Shown here in pieces: positions 1 through 7,871 of a stretch of 64,000 nucleotides of DNA. Origin of the DNA: Rhizobium gallicum bv. gallicum R602sp. GTDB lineage: Bacteria > Pseudomonadota > Alphaproteobacteria > Rhizobiales > Rhizobiaceae. The notes under the pieces were generated by a model that saw only the letters and a program-made list of their open reading frames with translations, had not been told where the DNA came from and searched no databases. The stretch is taken from the NCBI RefSeq assembly GCF_000816845.1, contig NZ_CP006877.1:4069238-4133237 (forward strand). Direction: 5' to 3'. The first letter of the stretch is position 1, and each line of letters starts with the position of its first letter. The translations under genes were made by a program, and so were the position numbers.

Positions 1-420
1 GCGACCGATGTGCTGAGCCGTCCTTCGGCGGCCGAAGACCGGCGCGAAGCAGGTGCCCTTCTGGAAGGCGCTATCGAAAGCTTCGATGAAAAACATCGCC
101 TTGCGACGCTCGCATTGAAGGCGGCCCGCCTTTATGTGCCGGGTGTCTCGGTGCCGCCGGGCAAGCGCGTTCGCGTCCACATTCCTTCCCGCGATGTCAT
201 GCTGGCGACCGTCAGGCCGGAAGGTTTAAGCGCATTGAATATAATCGACGGCATCGTCCGACATACATCGCCTGCGGAAGACGGAACGGTCGAGGTGCAG
301 ATCGACTGCGGCGGCGATATCATCCTGTCGCGTATCACCGCCCTGTCTGTTGAGAGGCTCGATCTTGTGCCCAACAAGCATGTCTTCGCTGTCATCAAGA
401 CAGTCGCGCTGCAGCCGTGA
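1..420 (+). CDS. modC: ModC, molybdate ABC transporter ATP-binding protein (C-terminal part)
   Basis: The frame is open from base 1, so only the C-terminal 139 residues are present and the ATPase core lies off the left edge. What remains is a regulatory TOBE/Mop domain: a run through [20 protein letters not shown] and then a second beta-rich repeat ending [11 protein letters not shown], as at the end of ModC proteins. ModC energises molybdate uptake through ModB and the TOBE domain binds oxyanion. Its stop codon directly abuts the stop of the convergent ModE-like gene, which supports a molybdate locus. The assignment to ModC rather than another TOBE-bearing ATPase rests on that neighbour and on the domain pattern. 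Confidence 0.8.
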   Translation, partial: ATDVLSRPSAAEDRREAGALLEGAIESFDEKHRLATLALKAARLYVPGVSVPPGKRVRVHIPSRDVMLATVRPEGLSALNIIDGIVRHTSPAEDGTVEVQIDCGGDIILSRITALSVERLDLVPNKHVFAVIKTVALQP

Positions 421-798
421 CTATTTTCTTGCCGCCTCGGCCTGACTGCGGTTGCCTTCCAGCCAGGCAAGATCGCCCGCAAGGGCTATCCGCATGGCGT
501 CCTCCATATGCCGGAACCGCGACAGCAACTCCTCGCCGAACGGCGTCAGCGCAGCGCCGCCACCCTTCTGGCCGCCGCGCTGGGATTCGACTACCGGCGC
601 CTTGAACATGCGGTTCATGTCGCTGACGAGCAACCAGGCGCGCCGGTAGGACATGTCCATCGCCCTGCCGGCTGCCGAGATCGAGCCGGTTTGGCGGATG
701 TGCTCCAGGAGTTCCATCTTGCCGCGGCCTAGGCGATCCTCGTGTGGAAAGCTAATGCGTAGGATGGGAACGAGTTGATTTCTGGCGGTAGTGTCCAT
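421..798 (-). CDS. ModE-like winged-helix transcriptional regulator
   Basis: A 125-residue protein made of a single winged helix-turn-helix domain of the ModE N-terminal type. The motif MELLEHIRQTGSISAAGRAM (residues 28-47) followed by SYRRAWLLV is the LysR/ModE DNA-recognition region, and GGQKGGGAALTPFG forms the wing. Full-length ModE carries two extra TOBE domains for molybdate; these are absent here, so sensing must rely on another protein or on a different signal. It is convergent with modC, the two stop codons being adjacent. It probably regulates molybdenum transport genes, but the target cannot be seen in this window. Confidence 0.8.
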   Translation of the reverse strand: MDTTARNQLVPILRISFPHEDRLGRGKMELLEHIRQTGSISAAGRAMDMSYRRAWLLVSDMNRMFKAPVVESQRGGQKGGGAALTPFGEELLSRFRHMEDAMRIALAGDLAWLEGNRSQAEAARK

Positions 799-991
799 TC
801 GGTTCTGCAGTTACGGAAAATCGCAGCCACTTTACGCTTGGCCGTTGGCGCTGTACACAGCCGCCTTGCTGCCGGTAACGACATAAATCTTGAACGCGAA
901 TTTAAGTCTTCGCGAAATGAAAACCGGCTCGTGTCTTGAAAGATTAACGGTTTGATGCCTATCTTAACCATGATTTGGTTCGCCCAAATCA

Positions 992-1444
992 GTGATGCGC
1001 ATGTTCTGTTATTGCAGGAAAGGAAAAGCACTGACAACAGTACACGCCAAGGGAAGAACGCTCGCCGTTGTCCCGAAGAGCCTGGAACGTGGCGCCGATG
1101 CCGCCGCCCGCGCTCTGCAAGCTGTCCTCACGAGCCTTGAGGACTCCAAAGCTGAAGATATCGTCACCATCGACATTGCTGGGAAATCTGCGCTGGGGGA
1201 CTATATGGTCGTCGTCTCCGGCCGATCGAACCGCCATGTCCTGGCGATCGCGGATCATCTGCTCACCGACTTGAAGGACGAGGGCTTTGGCGCAGCCCGC
1301 GTTGAGGGCAAGGACGGCGGAGATTGGGTCTTGATCGACACCGGCGATATCATCGTGCACGTCTTCCGCCCCGAAATCCGCGAGTTCTACAACATCGAAA
1401 AGATGTGGGGCGCGCCGGATTTGGACGAAGAAACGCGGCACTGA
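992..1444 (+). CDS. rsfS: RsfS, ribosomal silencing factor (Iojap family)
   Basis: RsfS binds ribosomal protein uL14 and blocks subunit joining in starved cells. The family core is clear: LEDSKAEDIVTIDI, then GKSALGDYMVVVSGRSNRHV, EGKDGGDWVLIDTGDIIVHVF and REFYNIEKMWG, which is the conserved order of Iojap proteins. The start is uncertain. The open frame begins at a GTG at 992, with ATGs at 995 and 1001, but the extra MMRMFCYCRKGKA does not look like the family. A CTG at 1031 sits behind a good ribosome-binding site (AGGAAAGGA, 1016-1024) and would give TTVHAKGRTL at the N-terminus. It is followed by rlmH, the usual neighbour in bacteria. Confidence 0.9.
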   Translation: MMRMFCYCRKGKALTTVHAKGRTLAVVPKSLERGADAAARALQAVLTSLEDSKAEDIVTIDIAGKSALGDYMVVVSGRSNRHVLAIADHLLTDLKDEGFGAARVEGKDGGDWVLIDTGDIIVHVFRPEIREFYNIEKMWGAPDLDEETRH

Positions 1445-1556
1445 TAGGCGGGCCGGCTTGTCCGGTGCCTGAGCGCGGCAATAAACAGGCCGGAAACATG
1501 AGAACCCGGCCCAAAGCCGGTATTGTGCCTTCGCGGTGCATGACAGGAGCGGGTGG

Positions 1557-2039
1557 ATGCGGGTTGGTCTTTTTGCGGTGGGACGGCTGAAGTCCGGCCC
1601 CGAGAAGGATCTTGCGGCCCGCTATTTCGACCGTTTTGCCAAGGCTGGTCCTGCGATCGGTCTCGAATTTACTCGCGTTGCCGAGGTTGCTGAAAGTCGC
1701 GCCGCCAGTGCAGAAACGCGCAAGCGCGAAGAAGCAGCCATGCTGCAGAAGACGCTAACTGAAGGCAGCATTCTCATTCTCCTCGACGAACGCGGCAAGG
1801 CGTTGGACAGCGAAGCTTTTGCAAAGGTCCTCGGCAACTATCGCGACCAGGGCAAACGGGATCTAGTGATTGCCATCGGCGGAGCCGACGGCCTTGACCC
1901 GGCGCTTTACGACCGCGCCGACATGACCTTATGCCTCGGCAAGATGACCTGGCCGCATCAGTTGGTGAGGACGCTCATTGCCGAACAGCTCTACCGTGCC
2001 GTCACTATCCTTTCCGGTCACCCCTATCACCGCGTCTGA
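1557..2039 (+). CDS. rlmH: RlmH, 23S rRNA pseudouridine1915 N3-methyltransferase
   Basis: The 160-residue SPOUT-class methyltransferase modifies pseudouridine 1915 of 23S rRNA in assembled 70S ribosomes. It begins MRVGLFAVGRLKSGPE and has the SAM-binding knot sequence FVIAIGGADGL-like (here LVIAIGGADGLDPALYDRAD) and the C-terminal LCLGKMTWPHQLVRTLIAEQLYRA, ending HPYHRV, the family hallmark. The open frame extends seven codons further upstream, but the ATG at 1557 preceded by AGGAG gives the usual family length. It follows rsfS by 112 bases, with no terminator seen, so the two may be cotranscribed. Confidence 0.95.
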   Translation: MRVGLFAVGRLKSGPEKDLAARYFDRFAKAGPAIGLEFTRVAEVAESRAASAETRKREEAAMLQKTLTEGSILILLDERGKALDSEAFAKVLGNYRDQGKRDLVIAIGGADGLDPALYDRADMTLCLGKMTWPHQLVRTLIAEQLYRAVTILSGHPYHRV

Positions 2040-2151
2040 TCAGTCACGCAGCCGTGTTTTGCCAAGTGTGACCTTGTTCGCCAATCTTTCTGGCAAATGA
2101 CGGCAAATCGGCATAGTCTCCGCGCGATTTGAAAGTTACCCCTGAACACGC

Positions 2152-3588
2152 ATGACGAGAACTGCCCGCAAGCGAACGCGATTGATCCTGCCCGCATTCG
2201 CGGCTGGCCTCGGCGCGACAGTCATTTTCGCCCAGTTCGATTTTGGTGGAGCGGGCGCGTTCGCCCAGGATGCACCAGTCGCAGCGCCCGGGGCCGGAAC
2301 ATCTCAACAGGCCGATCAGACGTTGCCGGACCCGGCCGCCGAGCTCAAAAAAAAGCGCGACGAGACCCGCACTGAGCTCGAGGCCCTGTCAAAAACGATC
2401 AATCTTTCGTCAGATAGAGTGATGGCGCTGCAAAAAAGCATCGCCGATCTGGACAAAAGCAGCACGAACATCCGCCAGGCGCTGATCGATTCCGCAGCAA
2501 GGCGCAAGACGCTCGAAAAACAGATCCTCGAAAGCGAAAAGAAGCTTGCCGATCTTGGCATCAAGGAGGACGCCATCCGCCGCTCGCTTCATGAGCGGCG
2601 CGGGCTGCTTGCCGAAGTGCTCGCCGCCCTTCAGCGCATGGGCCGCAATCCGCCGCCCGCTCTCCTTGTGACACCGGACGATGCGCTTGCCTCGGTGCGT
2701 AGCGCCATCCTGCTGGGTGCTGTCGTGCCAGGCATGCGCAAGGAGACCGATAAGCTTGCCGCAGATCTCGCCAACCTCGCGGCCTTGCAGGCGGCGAGCG
2801 TGGTGGAGAAGGCAAATCTTACCGCCACCATGACGAATGGTATCGAAGAGGAGCGGCGCATGGACCTGCTTCTTGCCGAAAACGATAAGCTAAGCCGCAG
2901 CAGCGCTGCCGATCTCGAAGCCGAAAAGAAGCGCTCTGAGGAATTGGCAGGCAAAGCGACAACGCTCGAGGGCCTCGTCGCTTCGATGGAATCCGAGATC
3001 GCCTCCGTGCGCGAAGCCGCTGAAGCGGCCCGGCGCGAGGAAGAGAACCGGAAGCTGCTCACGGACGAGCAGCGGGCACAAGCCAGGGCACTTGCCGACA
3101 GCGGTGTGCCCGATAAAAACCGCATTGCGCCCGCATATCCGTTCGGAGAATTGAAGGCGAAATTGGAGCTGCCCGTGGCGGGCGATATTCTGCGCCACTT
3201 CGGCGACGCCGACGGCACTGGACACGAGGCCATGGGAATGACGCTAGCCACCAATCCGGATACGGTGGTGACTGCGCCAGCGGATGGACTGGTGGTTTTC
3301 GCAGGCGCCTTCCGCAGCTACGGCCAGATGATCATCCTCGATGCAGGCGAGGGATATCACTTGGTCCTCTCCGGAATGGACATAATCAGCACGCGCCAAG
3401 GAAAATTCGTTTTCGCAGGCGAACCGCTTGCGGTGATGGGTGCAAAAAGAGTCGCGAGCGCAACAGCATTGGCGCTGGAAACCAACCGGCCAACGCTTTA
3501 CATTGAATTTCGAAAGGACGGAAAACCGGTCGATTCCCGACCGTGGTGGTCCGCCAAAGACACTGGAAAGGCACGCAATGATTCGTAG
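2152..3588 (+). CDS. EnvC-like murein hydrolase activator (M23/LytM domain)
   Basis: The 478-residue protein has an N-terminal export signal (about residues 1-35), a long heptad-rich coiled coil (about 60-300) and a C-terminal LytM/M23 domain (about 345-470). This architecture is that of EnvC, which activates cell-wall amidases at the division site. In the LytM domain the zinc-binding pattern is degraded: the region corresponding to the HxH metal pair reads YHLVLSG, with the second histidine missing, and the H...D pair is not recognisable. It is therefore probably an activator rather than an enzyme. Its 3' end overlaps the next gene by 11 bases, coupling it to the S41 protease. Confidence 0.88.
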   Translation: MTRTARKRTRLILPAFAAGLGATVIFAQFDFGGAGAFAQDAPVAAPGAGTSQQADQTLPDPAAELKKKRDETRTELEALSKTINLSSDRVMALQKSIADLDKSSTNIRQALIDSAARRKTLEKQILESEKKLADLGIKEDAIRRSLHERRGLLAEVLAALQRMGRNPPPALLVTPDDALASVRSAILLGAVVPGMRKETDKLAADLANLAALQAASVVEKANLTATMTNGIEEERRMDLLLAENDKLSRSSAADLEAEKKRSEELAGKATTLEGLVASMESEIASVREAAEAARREEENRKLLTDEQRAQARALADSGVPDKNRIAPAYPFGELKAKLELPVAGDILRHFGDADGTGHEAMGMTLATNPDTVVTAPADGLVVFAGAFRSYGQMIILDAGEGYHLVLSGMDIISTRQGKFVFAGEPLAVMGAKRVASATALALETNRPTLYIEFRKDGKPVDSRPWWSAKDTGKARNDS

Positions 3589-4900
3589 GGCTTCTCTTGT
3601 TCTGGTCGGCGCATTGATGGGTGCGACTGCCATGAGCGTAATTTATGCGGCAGGAGTGCCGGCCGAAGCGGCCGGGGCATCCACCTACAAGGAACTCTCC
3701 GTGTTTGGGGACGTCTTCGAGCGCGTCCGCGCCCAGTACGTCACGCCGCCGGCAGAAGACAAACTGATCGAAAATGCCATCAATGGCATGCTTTCGTCCC
3801 TCGATCCGCATTCGAGCTATATGAATGCCAAGGATGCCGAGGATATGAGCACCCAGACGAAGGGTGAATTCGGCGGTCTCGGCATTGAAGTCACGATGGA
3901 AGACGAACTCGTCAAGGTCATCACGCCGATTGACGATACGCCCGCGTCCAAGGCAGGCGTTCTTGCCGGCGATTATATTTCCGAGATCGACGGCCAGTCC
4001 GTCCGCGGATTGAAGCTCGAAGAAGCTGTCGAAAAGATGCGCGGCGCCGTCAACACGCCGATCAAGCTCACACTCATCCGCAAGGGTGCGGATAAGCCGA
4101 TCGAGTTGACGATCGTTCGCGACATCGTCGCCGTACAGGCCGTCAAGTCTCGCGTCGAGGATGATGTCGGCTATCTCCGCGTCATCTCCTTCACCGAAAA
4201 GACCTATCCGGACCTCGAAAAGGCGATCGCCAAGATCAAGACGACGGTTCCGGCCGACAAACTCAAGGGTTATGTGCTCGATCTGCGTCTCAATCCGGGC
4301 GGTCTGCTCGATCAGGCAATCAAGGTTTCTGACGCTCTGCTGCAGCGCGGCGAAGTGGTCTCGACCCGCGGCCGCAATCCGGACGAGACCCGACGCTTCA
4401 ATGCCGGCCCGGGCGACCTCACGGATGGCAAGCCGGTGATCGTGCTTGTCAACGGCGGCTCGGCCTCCGCTTCGGAAATCGTCGCCGGTGCCCTGCAGGA
4501 TCTACGCCGCGCGACTGTTCTCGGCACGAGGTCCTTCGGCAAGGGCTCCGTCCAGACGATCATTCCGCTTGGCGAAAACGGCGCACTCCGCTTGACGACC
4601 GCGCTTTACTACACGCCGTCGGGCCGCTCGATTCAGGGCACCGGCATTACGCCGGACATCAAGGTCGAGGAGCCGCTGCCGGACGATCTGAAGGACAAGA
4701 TGGCAACCGAGGGCGAGTCCAGCCTGCGCGGCCATATCAAGGGTCAGAGCGAGACCGATGAAGGCTCAGGTTCTGTTGCCTATGTTCCCCCGGATCCGAA
4801 GGACGACGTGCAGTTGAATTATGCGTTCGACCTGCTTCGCGGCAAGAAGACCGACCCGGCCTTCCCCCCGAATCCGGACAAGGCGGTTTCCGCCAAGTAA
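3578..4900 (+). CDS. ctpA: CtpA-type S41 carboxy-terminal processing protease
   Basis: A 440-residue periplasmic serine protease. It has an N-terminal signal (MIRRASLVLVGALMGATAMS), a PDZ domain (about residues 85-170, with FGGLGIEVTMEDELVKVITP) and the S41 catalytic domain. The catalytic serine lies in NGGSASASEIVAGAL and the lysine in GTRSFGKGSVQTI, the Ser-Lys dyad of the CtpA family. Such proteases trim or degrade cell-wall enzymes, which fits its coupling to the EnvC-like gene just upstream. The start at 3578 is inside the end of that gene and gives a proper signal peptide; the open frame extends 46 codons further up without sense. A strong terminator follows. Confidence 0.93.
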   Translation: MIRRASLVLVGALMGATAMSVIYAAGVPAEAAGASTYKELSVFGDVFERVRAQYVTPPAEDKLIENAINGMLSSLDPHSSYMNAKDAEDMSTQTKGEFGGLGIEVTMEDELVKVITPIDDTPASKAGVLAGDYISEIDGQSVRGLKLEEAVEKMRGAVNTPIKLTLIRKGADKPIELTIVRDIVAVQAVKSRVEDDVGYLRVISFTEKTYPDLEKAIAKIKTTVPADKLKGYVLDLRLNPGGLLDQAIKVSDALLQRGEVVSTRGRNPDETRRFNAGPGDLTDGKPVIVLVNGGSASASEIVAGALQDLRRATVLGTRSFGKGSVQTIIPLGENGALRLTTALYYTPSGRSIQGTGITPDIKVEEPLPDDLKDKMATEGESSLRGHIKGQSETDEGSGSVAYVPPDPKDDVQLNYAFDLLRGKKTDPAFPPNPDKAVSAK

Positions 4901-4913
4901 CTTTCATGGGTCG

Positions 4914-4946
4914 TCAGGCCGGATTGTTGATCCGGCCTGATTTTTT
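4914..4946 (+). terminator. Rho-independent terminator after ctpA
   Basis: A perfect 11-base-pair stem, TCAGGCCGGAT (4914-4924) with ATCCGGCCTGA (4930-4940), a five-base loop TGTTG, and six T residues at 4941-4946. It begins 14 bases after the ctpA stop codon. It closes the envC-ctpA unit. Confidence 0.93.
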
Positions 4947-4978
4947 GCTGTTTCCCGGTTTTGGAGCGGGCGAGGAAA

Positions 4979-6172
4979 TTGGGAACGGATTTGCATGCAC
5001 CATTAGGCCAGAACCGCAAGGCTGGCCGAAAGCGGCCGAATATCTTGCGGATCGGCCGGATTGCCGCCAGCCTCTGCCTGATCGCGATCGGCGGCTTTTC
5101 TCTCTACACGATGCTCAGTGACGATGGCCTTCAGCGGACACAGCCCCCTCTGGCCGAACAAGCGGCGTCACCACCAACAGATACCGGCCAGCCCCCCCCG
5201 ACGCAAAGCCAGGCCGCAAATGGCATGCCTCGCTCCGACCCAAATTCCGGTGCGAATGTCGAGCGGATGGTGACCGGGGACGGCTCGGTTGTGACCAAAT
5301 ACAGCCCGCGGCCACGCGATGATAACGGCCCGGCGCTAGTAGACGCCATGCAGGTCGGCCAGGATCCGCGCATGGCGGCGATGCCGAATGAGAGCCTTCT
5401 GGAAGACAGCCAATTTGGCCGCCTACCCGTCATCGGGCCGGATGGCCGTCGCCCGATGGATCAGTATGCACGTCCATGGTCGGGCGCGCGCGGCACCCGT
5501 GTGGCGATCGTGGTCAGCGGTCTCGGCCTCAGTCAGACGGGTACGCAGCGCGCCATCAAGGAACTTCCGGAGGAAGTCACCCTCGCATTCGCCGCGAGCG
5601 GCAACAGCCTGCAGCGTTGGATGCAGGAAGCGCGCCGCAGCGGCCATGAGATCCTCCTGCAGGTTCCACTGGAGCCCTTCGATTATCCGGCAAACGATCC
5701 CGGCCCCGAGACGCTGCTGACCTCGAAGTCGCCAGCAAGAAATATAGAAAACCTGCACCGCGCGATGGGCGAAATCACCAATTATACGGGCATCATGAAC
5801 TATCTGGGAGGGCGTTTTCTCTCCAATCCCGATGCCATGGAGCCGGTGATGCGCGATATCGGCAAGCGCGGATTGCTGTTTCTCGACGACGGTTCGTCTG
5901 CGCAGTCAAAGACGGAAGCTGTGGCGAAGGGAACGGAGCTTCCTCATGCTTTTGCGGACCTGCAGCTCGATGGTCAGGTCGATGTCAACGCTATCCTGCA
6001 GAGGCTTGACGAGCTCGAGCGCATTGCCAAGCGCAACGGCCAGGCAATTGGTGTTGCGGCGGCTTTCGACGAGAGTATTGAGGCAATATCCAAATGGAGC
6101 GACGAGGCGGGGATGCGGGGCATTGAGATCGTCGGTGTTGCTGCTCTTGCTGCAGATCCTAAAAATCCTTAA
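4979..6172 (+). CDS. Divergent polysaccharide deacetylase family protein (YibQ/DUF610-like)
   Basis: About 397 residues. A single N-terminal membrane anchor ([25 protein letters not shown]) is followed by a proline- and glutamine-rich linker and then the divergent polysaccharide deacetylase domain (about residues 165-395), with [45 protein letters not shown] and LLFLDDGSS. The fold is that of carbohydrate esterase 4 proteins, but the true substrate of this family is not known. The start is uncertain: TTG at 4979 has an AGGA a few bases upstream, and TTGs at 4961 and 4991 are alternatives. In rhizobia this gene typically sits beside ctpA and rppH, as here. Confidence 0.85.
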   Translation: MGTDLHAPLGQNRKAGRKRPNILRIGRIAASLCLIAIGGFSLYTMLSDDGLQRTQPPLAEQAASPPTDTGQPPPTQSQAANGMPRSDPNSGANVERMVTGDGSVVTKYSPRPRDDNGPALVDAMQVGQDPRMAAMPNESLLEDSQFGRLPVIGPDGRRPMDQYARPWSGARGTRVAIVVSGLGLSQTGTQRAIKELPEEVTLAFAASGNSLQRWMQEARRSGHEILLQVPLEPFDYPANDPGPETLLTSKSPARNIENLHRAMGEITNYTGIMNYLGGRFLSNPDAMEPVMRDIGKRGLLFLDDGSSAQSKTEAVAKGTELPHAFADLQLDGQVDVNAILQRLDELERIAKRNGQAIGVAAAFDESIEAISKWSDEAGMRGIEIVGVAALAADPKNP

Positions 6173-6182
6173 GGAGCATCCC

Positions 6183-6716
6183 GTGAATCAGGCAACAATC
6201 AAAGCCGAAGACCTTCCTTACCGTGCCTGCGTCGGCGTGATGGTTCTCAACCGCGACGGGCTTGTATGGGCGGGCCGGCGTGTCCCGGTTGGCAATTCCG
6301 AATATGATGGCTCACCACAACTGTGGCAAATGCCGCAAGGTGGCATCGACAAGGGCGAGGATCCGCTCGAAGCGGCATACCGCGAACTCTACGAAGAAAC
6401 CGGTATCAGAACTGTGACCTTGCTCGCGGAGGCGAGAGATTGGATCAACTATGATCTACCGCCGCAACTGATCGGCATCGGCCTCAAGGGTAAGTTTCGC
6501 GGCCAGACCCAACGCTGGTTCGCCTTTCGCTTCGAAGGCGATGAAAGCGAAATCGCCATCAACCCGCCGCCCGGCGGCCACGAGCCAGAGTTTGATGCCT
6601 GGGCGTGGAAATCCATGCACGAGCTGCCTGGGCTGATCGTGCCTTTCAAACGCGCCGTCTACGATCGGGTCGTTTCGGAATTCAGCCACTTGGCCGACCT
6701 GCGAGCAGCGGACTGA
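6183..6716 (+). CDS. rppH: RppH, RNA pyrophosphohydrolase (Nudix)
   Basis: A 177-residue Nudix hydrolase that removes pyrophosphate from the 5' end of mRNA and so triggers decay. The Nudix box is intact at about residues 55-77: [20 protein letters not shown], then TGI. The N-terminal [21 protein letters not shown] and the [27 protein letters not shown] segment match RppH/IalA. The start is a GTG at 6183 with GGAG ten bases upstream, ten bases after the stop of the deacetylase gene, so the pair is likely cotranscribed. The open frame continues upstream in a non-protein-like stretch that I exclude. Confidence 0.94.
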   Translation: MNQATIKAEDLPYRACVGVMVLNRDGLVWAGRRVPVGNSEYDGSPQLWQMPQGGIDKGEDPLEAAYRELYEETGIRTVTLLAEARDWINYDLPPQLIGIGLKGKFRGQTQRWFAFRFEGDESEIAINPPPGGHEPEFDAWAWKSMHELPGLIVPFKRAVYDRVVSEFSHLADLRAAD

Positions 6717-7118
6717 CGACGGCAGCAGTCTCTCGATCCAATTCCACTTTGCCGGTCCCCGAACAACCGGGGACGCCAAGGCTTACATATGGATGATTTT
6801 GGCCTTTCCTGTTCAAGGTTGGAAACTTGAAGAAAACAGGATAGCCACCGGCAAGTCTTTCAACGGCAGTCCCCTCTTCGCCTCCCAACTCCTTCCTTTT
6901 CGAATCCCGTTCGACATCGAGAATCTTTTGATTTCAATTGGTTGAAGGTTCTGCACTTCATCGAGGGTGGGCGGTTATAGTAGGCGCGACCACTTTCCGT
7001 CAGCCAGGTCGCCTTTGTTGCGAAGTCTCAAGCCGGAAAGCGGCTGAGAGCCAAGCGAGCCCTGTTCAAAATTGCCTCCGCAGCCACTATACTCTCTGCC
7101 TTGGACGGGAGAGAGTTC
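6717..7118. other. Intergenic region between rppH and the methyltransferase cassette
   Basis: About 400 bases without a convincing gene. It contains a small stem GTCCCCG/CGGGGAC at 6755-6774 and a longer imperfect stem-loop at 6801-6846 (TCCTGTT with AACAGGA, then CAAG with CTTG inside, GGC with GCC outside). Neither is followed by a T tract. It must hold the promoter of the cassette that begins at 7119, but I could not identify one with confidence. Confidence 0.6.
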
Positions 7119-7871
7119 ATGCGTCCACTAGCCCAGTGCCAAACGTTATTGACCGCGGTTCTGGCGGCCGCTGCCGCTGTGGTCTCGACATCTGCGTCCG
7201 CTCAGGATCGCCTTGCCGAACGTATGGCGATGATCGAAACAATCAATTTGCACGCTCGCTCAGCGCCGTCAGCCGTCGAGGGCCAGGGCATCGATCCGGT
7301 GGTGCTGAAGACGATGGGGAAGGTGCCGCGCCACTTCTTCGTCCCCGAGGAGCTGCGCATGGCGGCCTATCGAGATCGACCGCTGCCGATCGGATACGGT
7401 CAGACGATCTCGCAGCCCTTCATCGTCGCGCTGATGACCGACCTGATCAACGTCGGACCCGGTGACGTTGTCCTCGAGATCGGCACTGGCTCGGGCTATC
7501 AAGCAGCTGTCTTGTCGCCGCTCGCAGCAAAGGTTTACTCGATTGAGATCATACCGAAACTGGGCGAAAGGGCAGCCGCCCGGCTCGCGGAGCTCCACTT
7601 CGACAATGTCGAGGTGAAGGTAGGCGACGGTTATTATGGTTGGCCCGCGCACGCACCATTCGACGGAATCGTGGTGACTGCTGCTGCCAGCCACATCCCC
7701 GCGCCACTGGTCGAACAGCTCGCAGGGGGCGGCCGGATGGTCGTCCCCGTCGGAGGTCCCTTCGCGACCCAGTTTCTCATGCTGGTCGAGAAGCGAGTGG
7801 ACGGAAGCATCACGACCCGGCAGCTGCTGCCGGTGAGCTTCGTGCCGCTGAGGGGCGGTCAGCCTCGATGA
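7119..7871 (+). CDS. Exported protein-L-isoaspartate O-methyltransferase
   Basis: 250 residues with a typical signal peptide (residues 1-28, cleaved after SASA) followed by a PIMT domain. Motif I is VLEIGTGSGYQAAVLSPLA (about 120-138), preceded by GYGQTISQPFIVALM and followed by GDGYYGWPAHAPFDGIVVTAAA and GGRMVVPVG, all hallmarks of Pcm, which methylates isoaspartyl residues for repair using S-adenosylmethionine. The signal peptide is unusual, since most Pcm proteins are cytoplasmic. The ATG at 7119 follows GGGAGAGAG; the frame opens six codons earlier. Its stop overlaps the next start (ATGA), so it is the first gene of a coupled cassette. Confidence 0.9.
   Translation: MRPLAQCQTLLTAVLAAAAAVVSTSASAQDRLAERMAMIETINLHARSAPSAVEGQGIDPVVLKTMGKVPRHFFVPEELRMAAYRDRPLPIGYGQTISQPFIVALMTDLINVGPGDVVLEIGTGSGYQAAVLSPLAAKVYSIEIIPKLGERAAARLAELHFDNVEVKVGDGYYGWPAHAPFDGIVVTAAASHIPAPLVEQLAGGGRMVVPVGGPFATQFLMLVEKRVDGSITTRQLLPVSFVPLRGGQPR

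Noticed and set aside
2631..3254. A 207-codon minus-strand frame opposite the EnvC-like gene
   Set aside because: Serine/arginine-rich shadow of the coiled-coil gene with no motif.
6893..6912. TTCGAATCC, resembling a tRNA T-loop
   Set aside because: No pairing arms, no acceptor stem and no anticodon arm around it.
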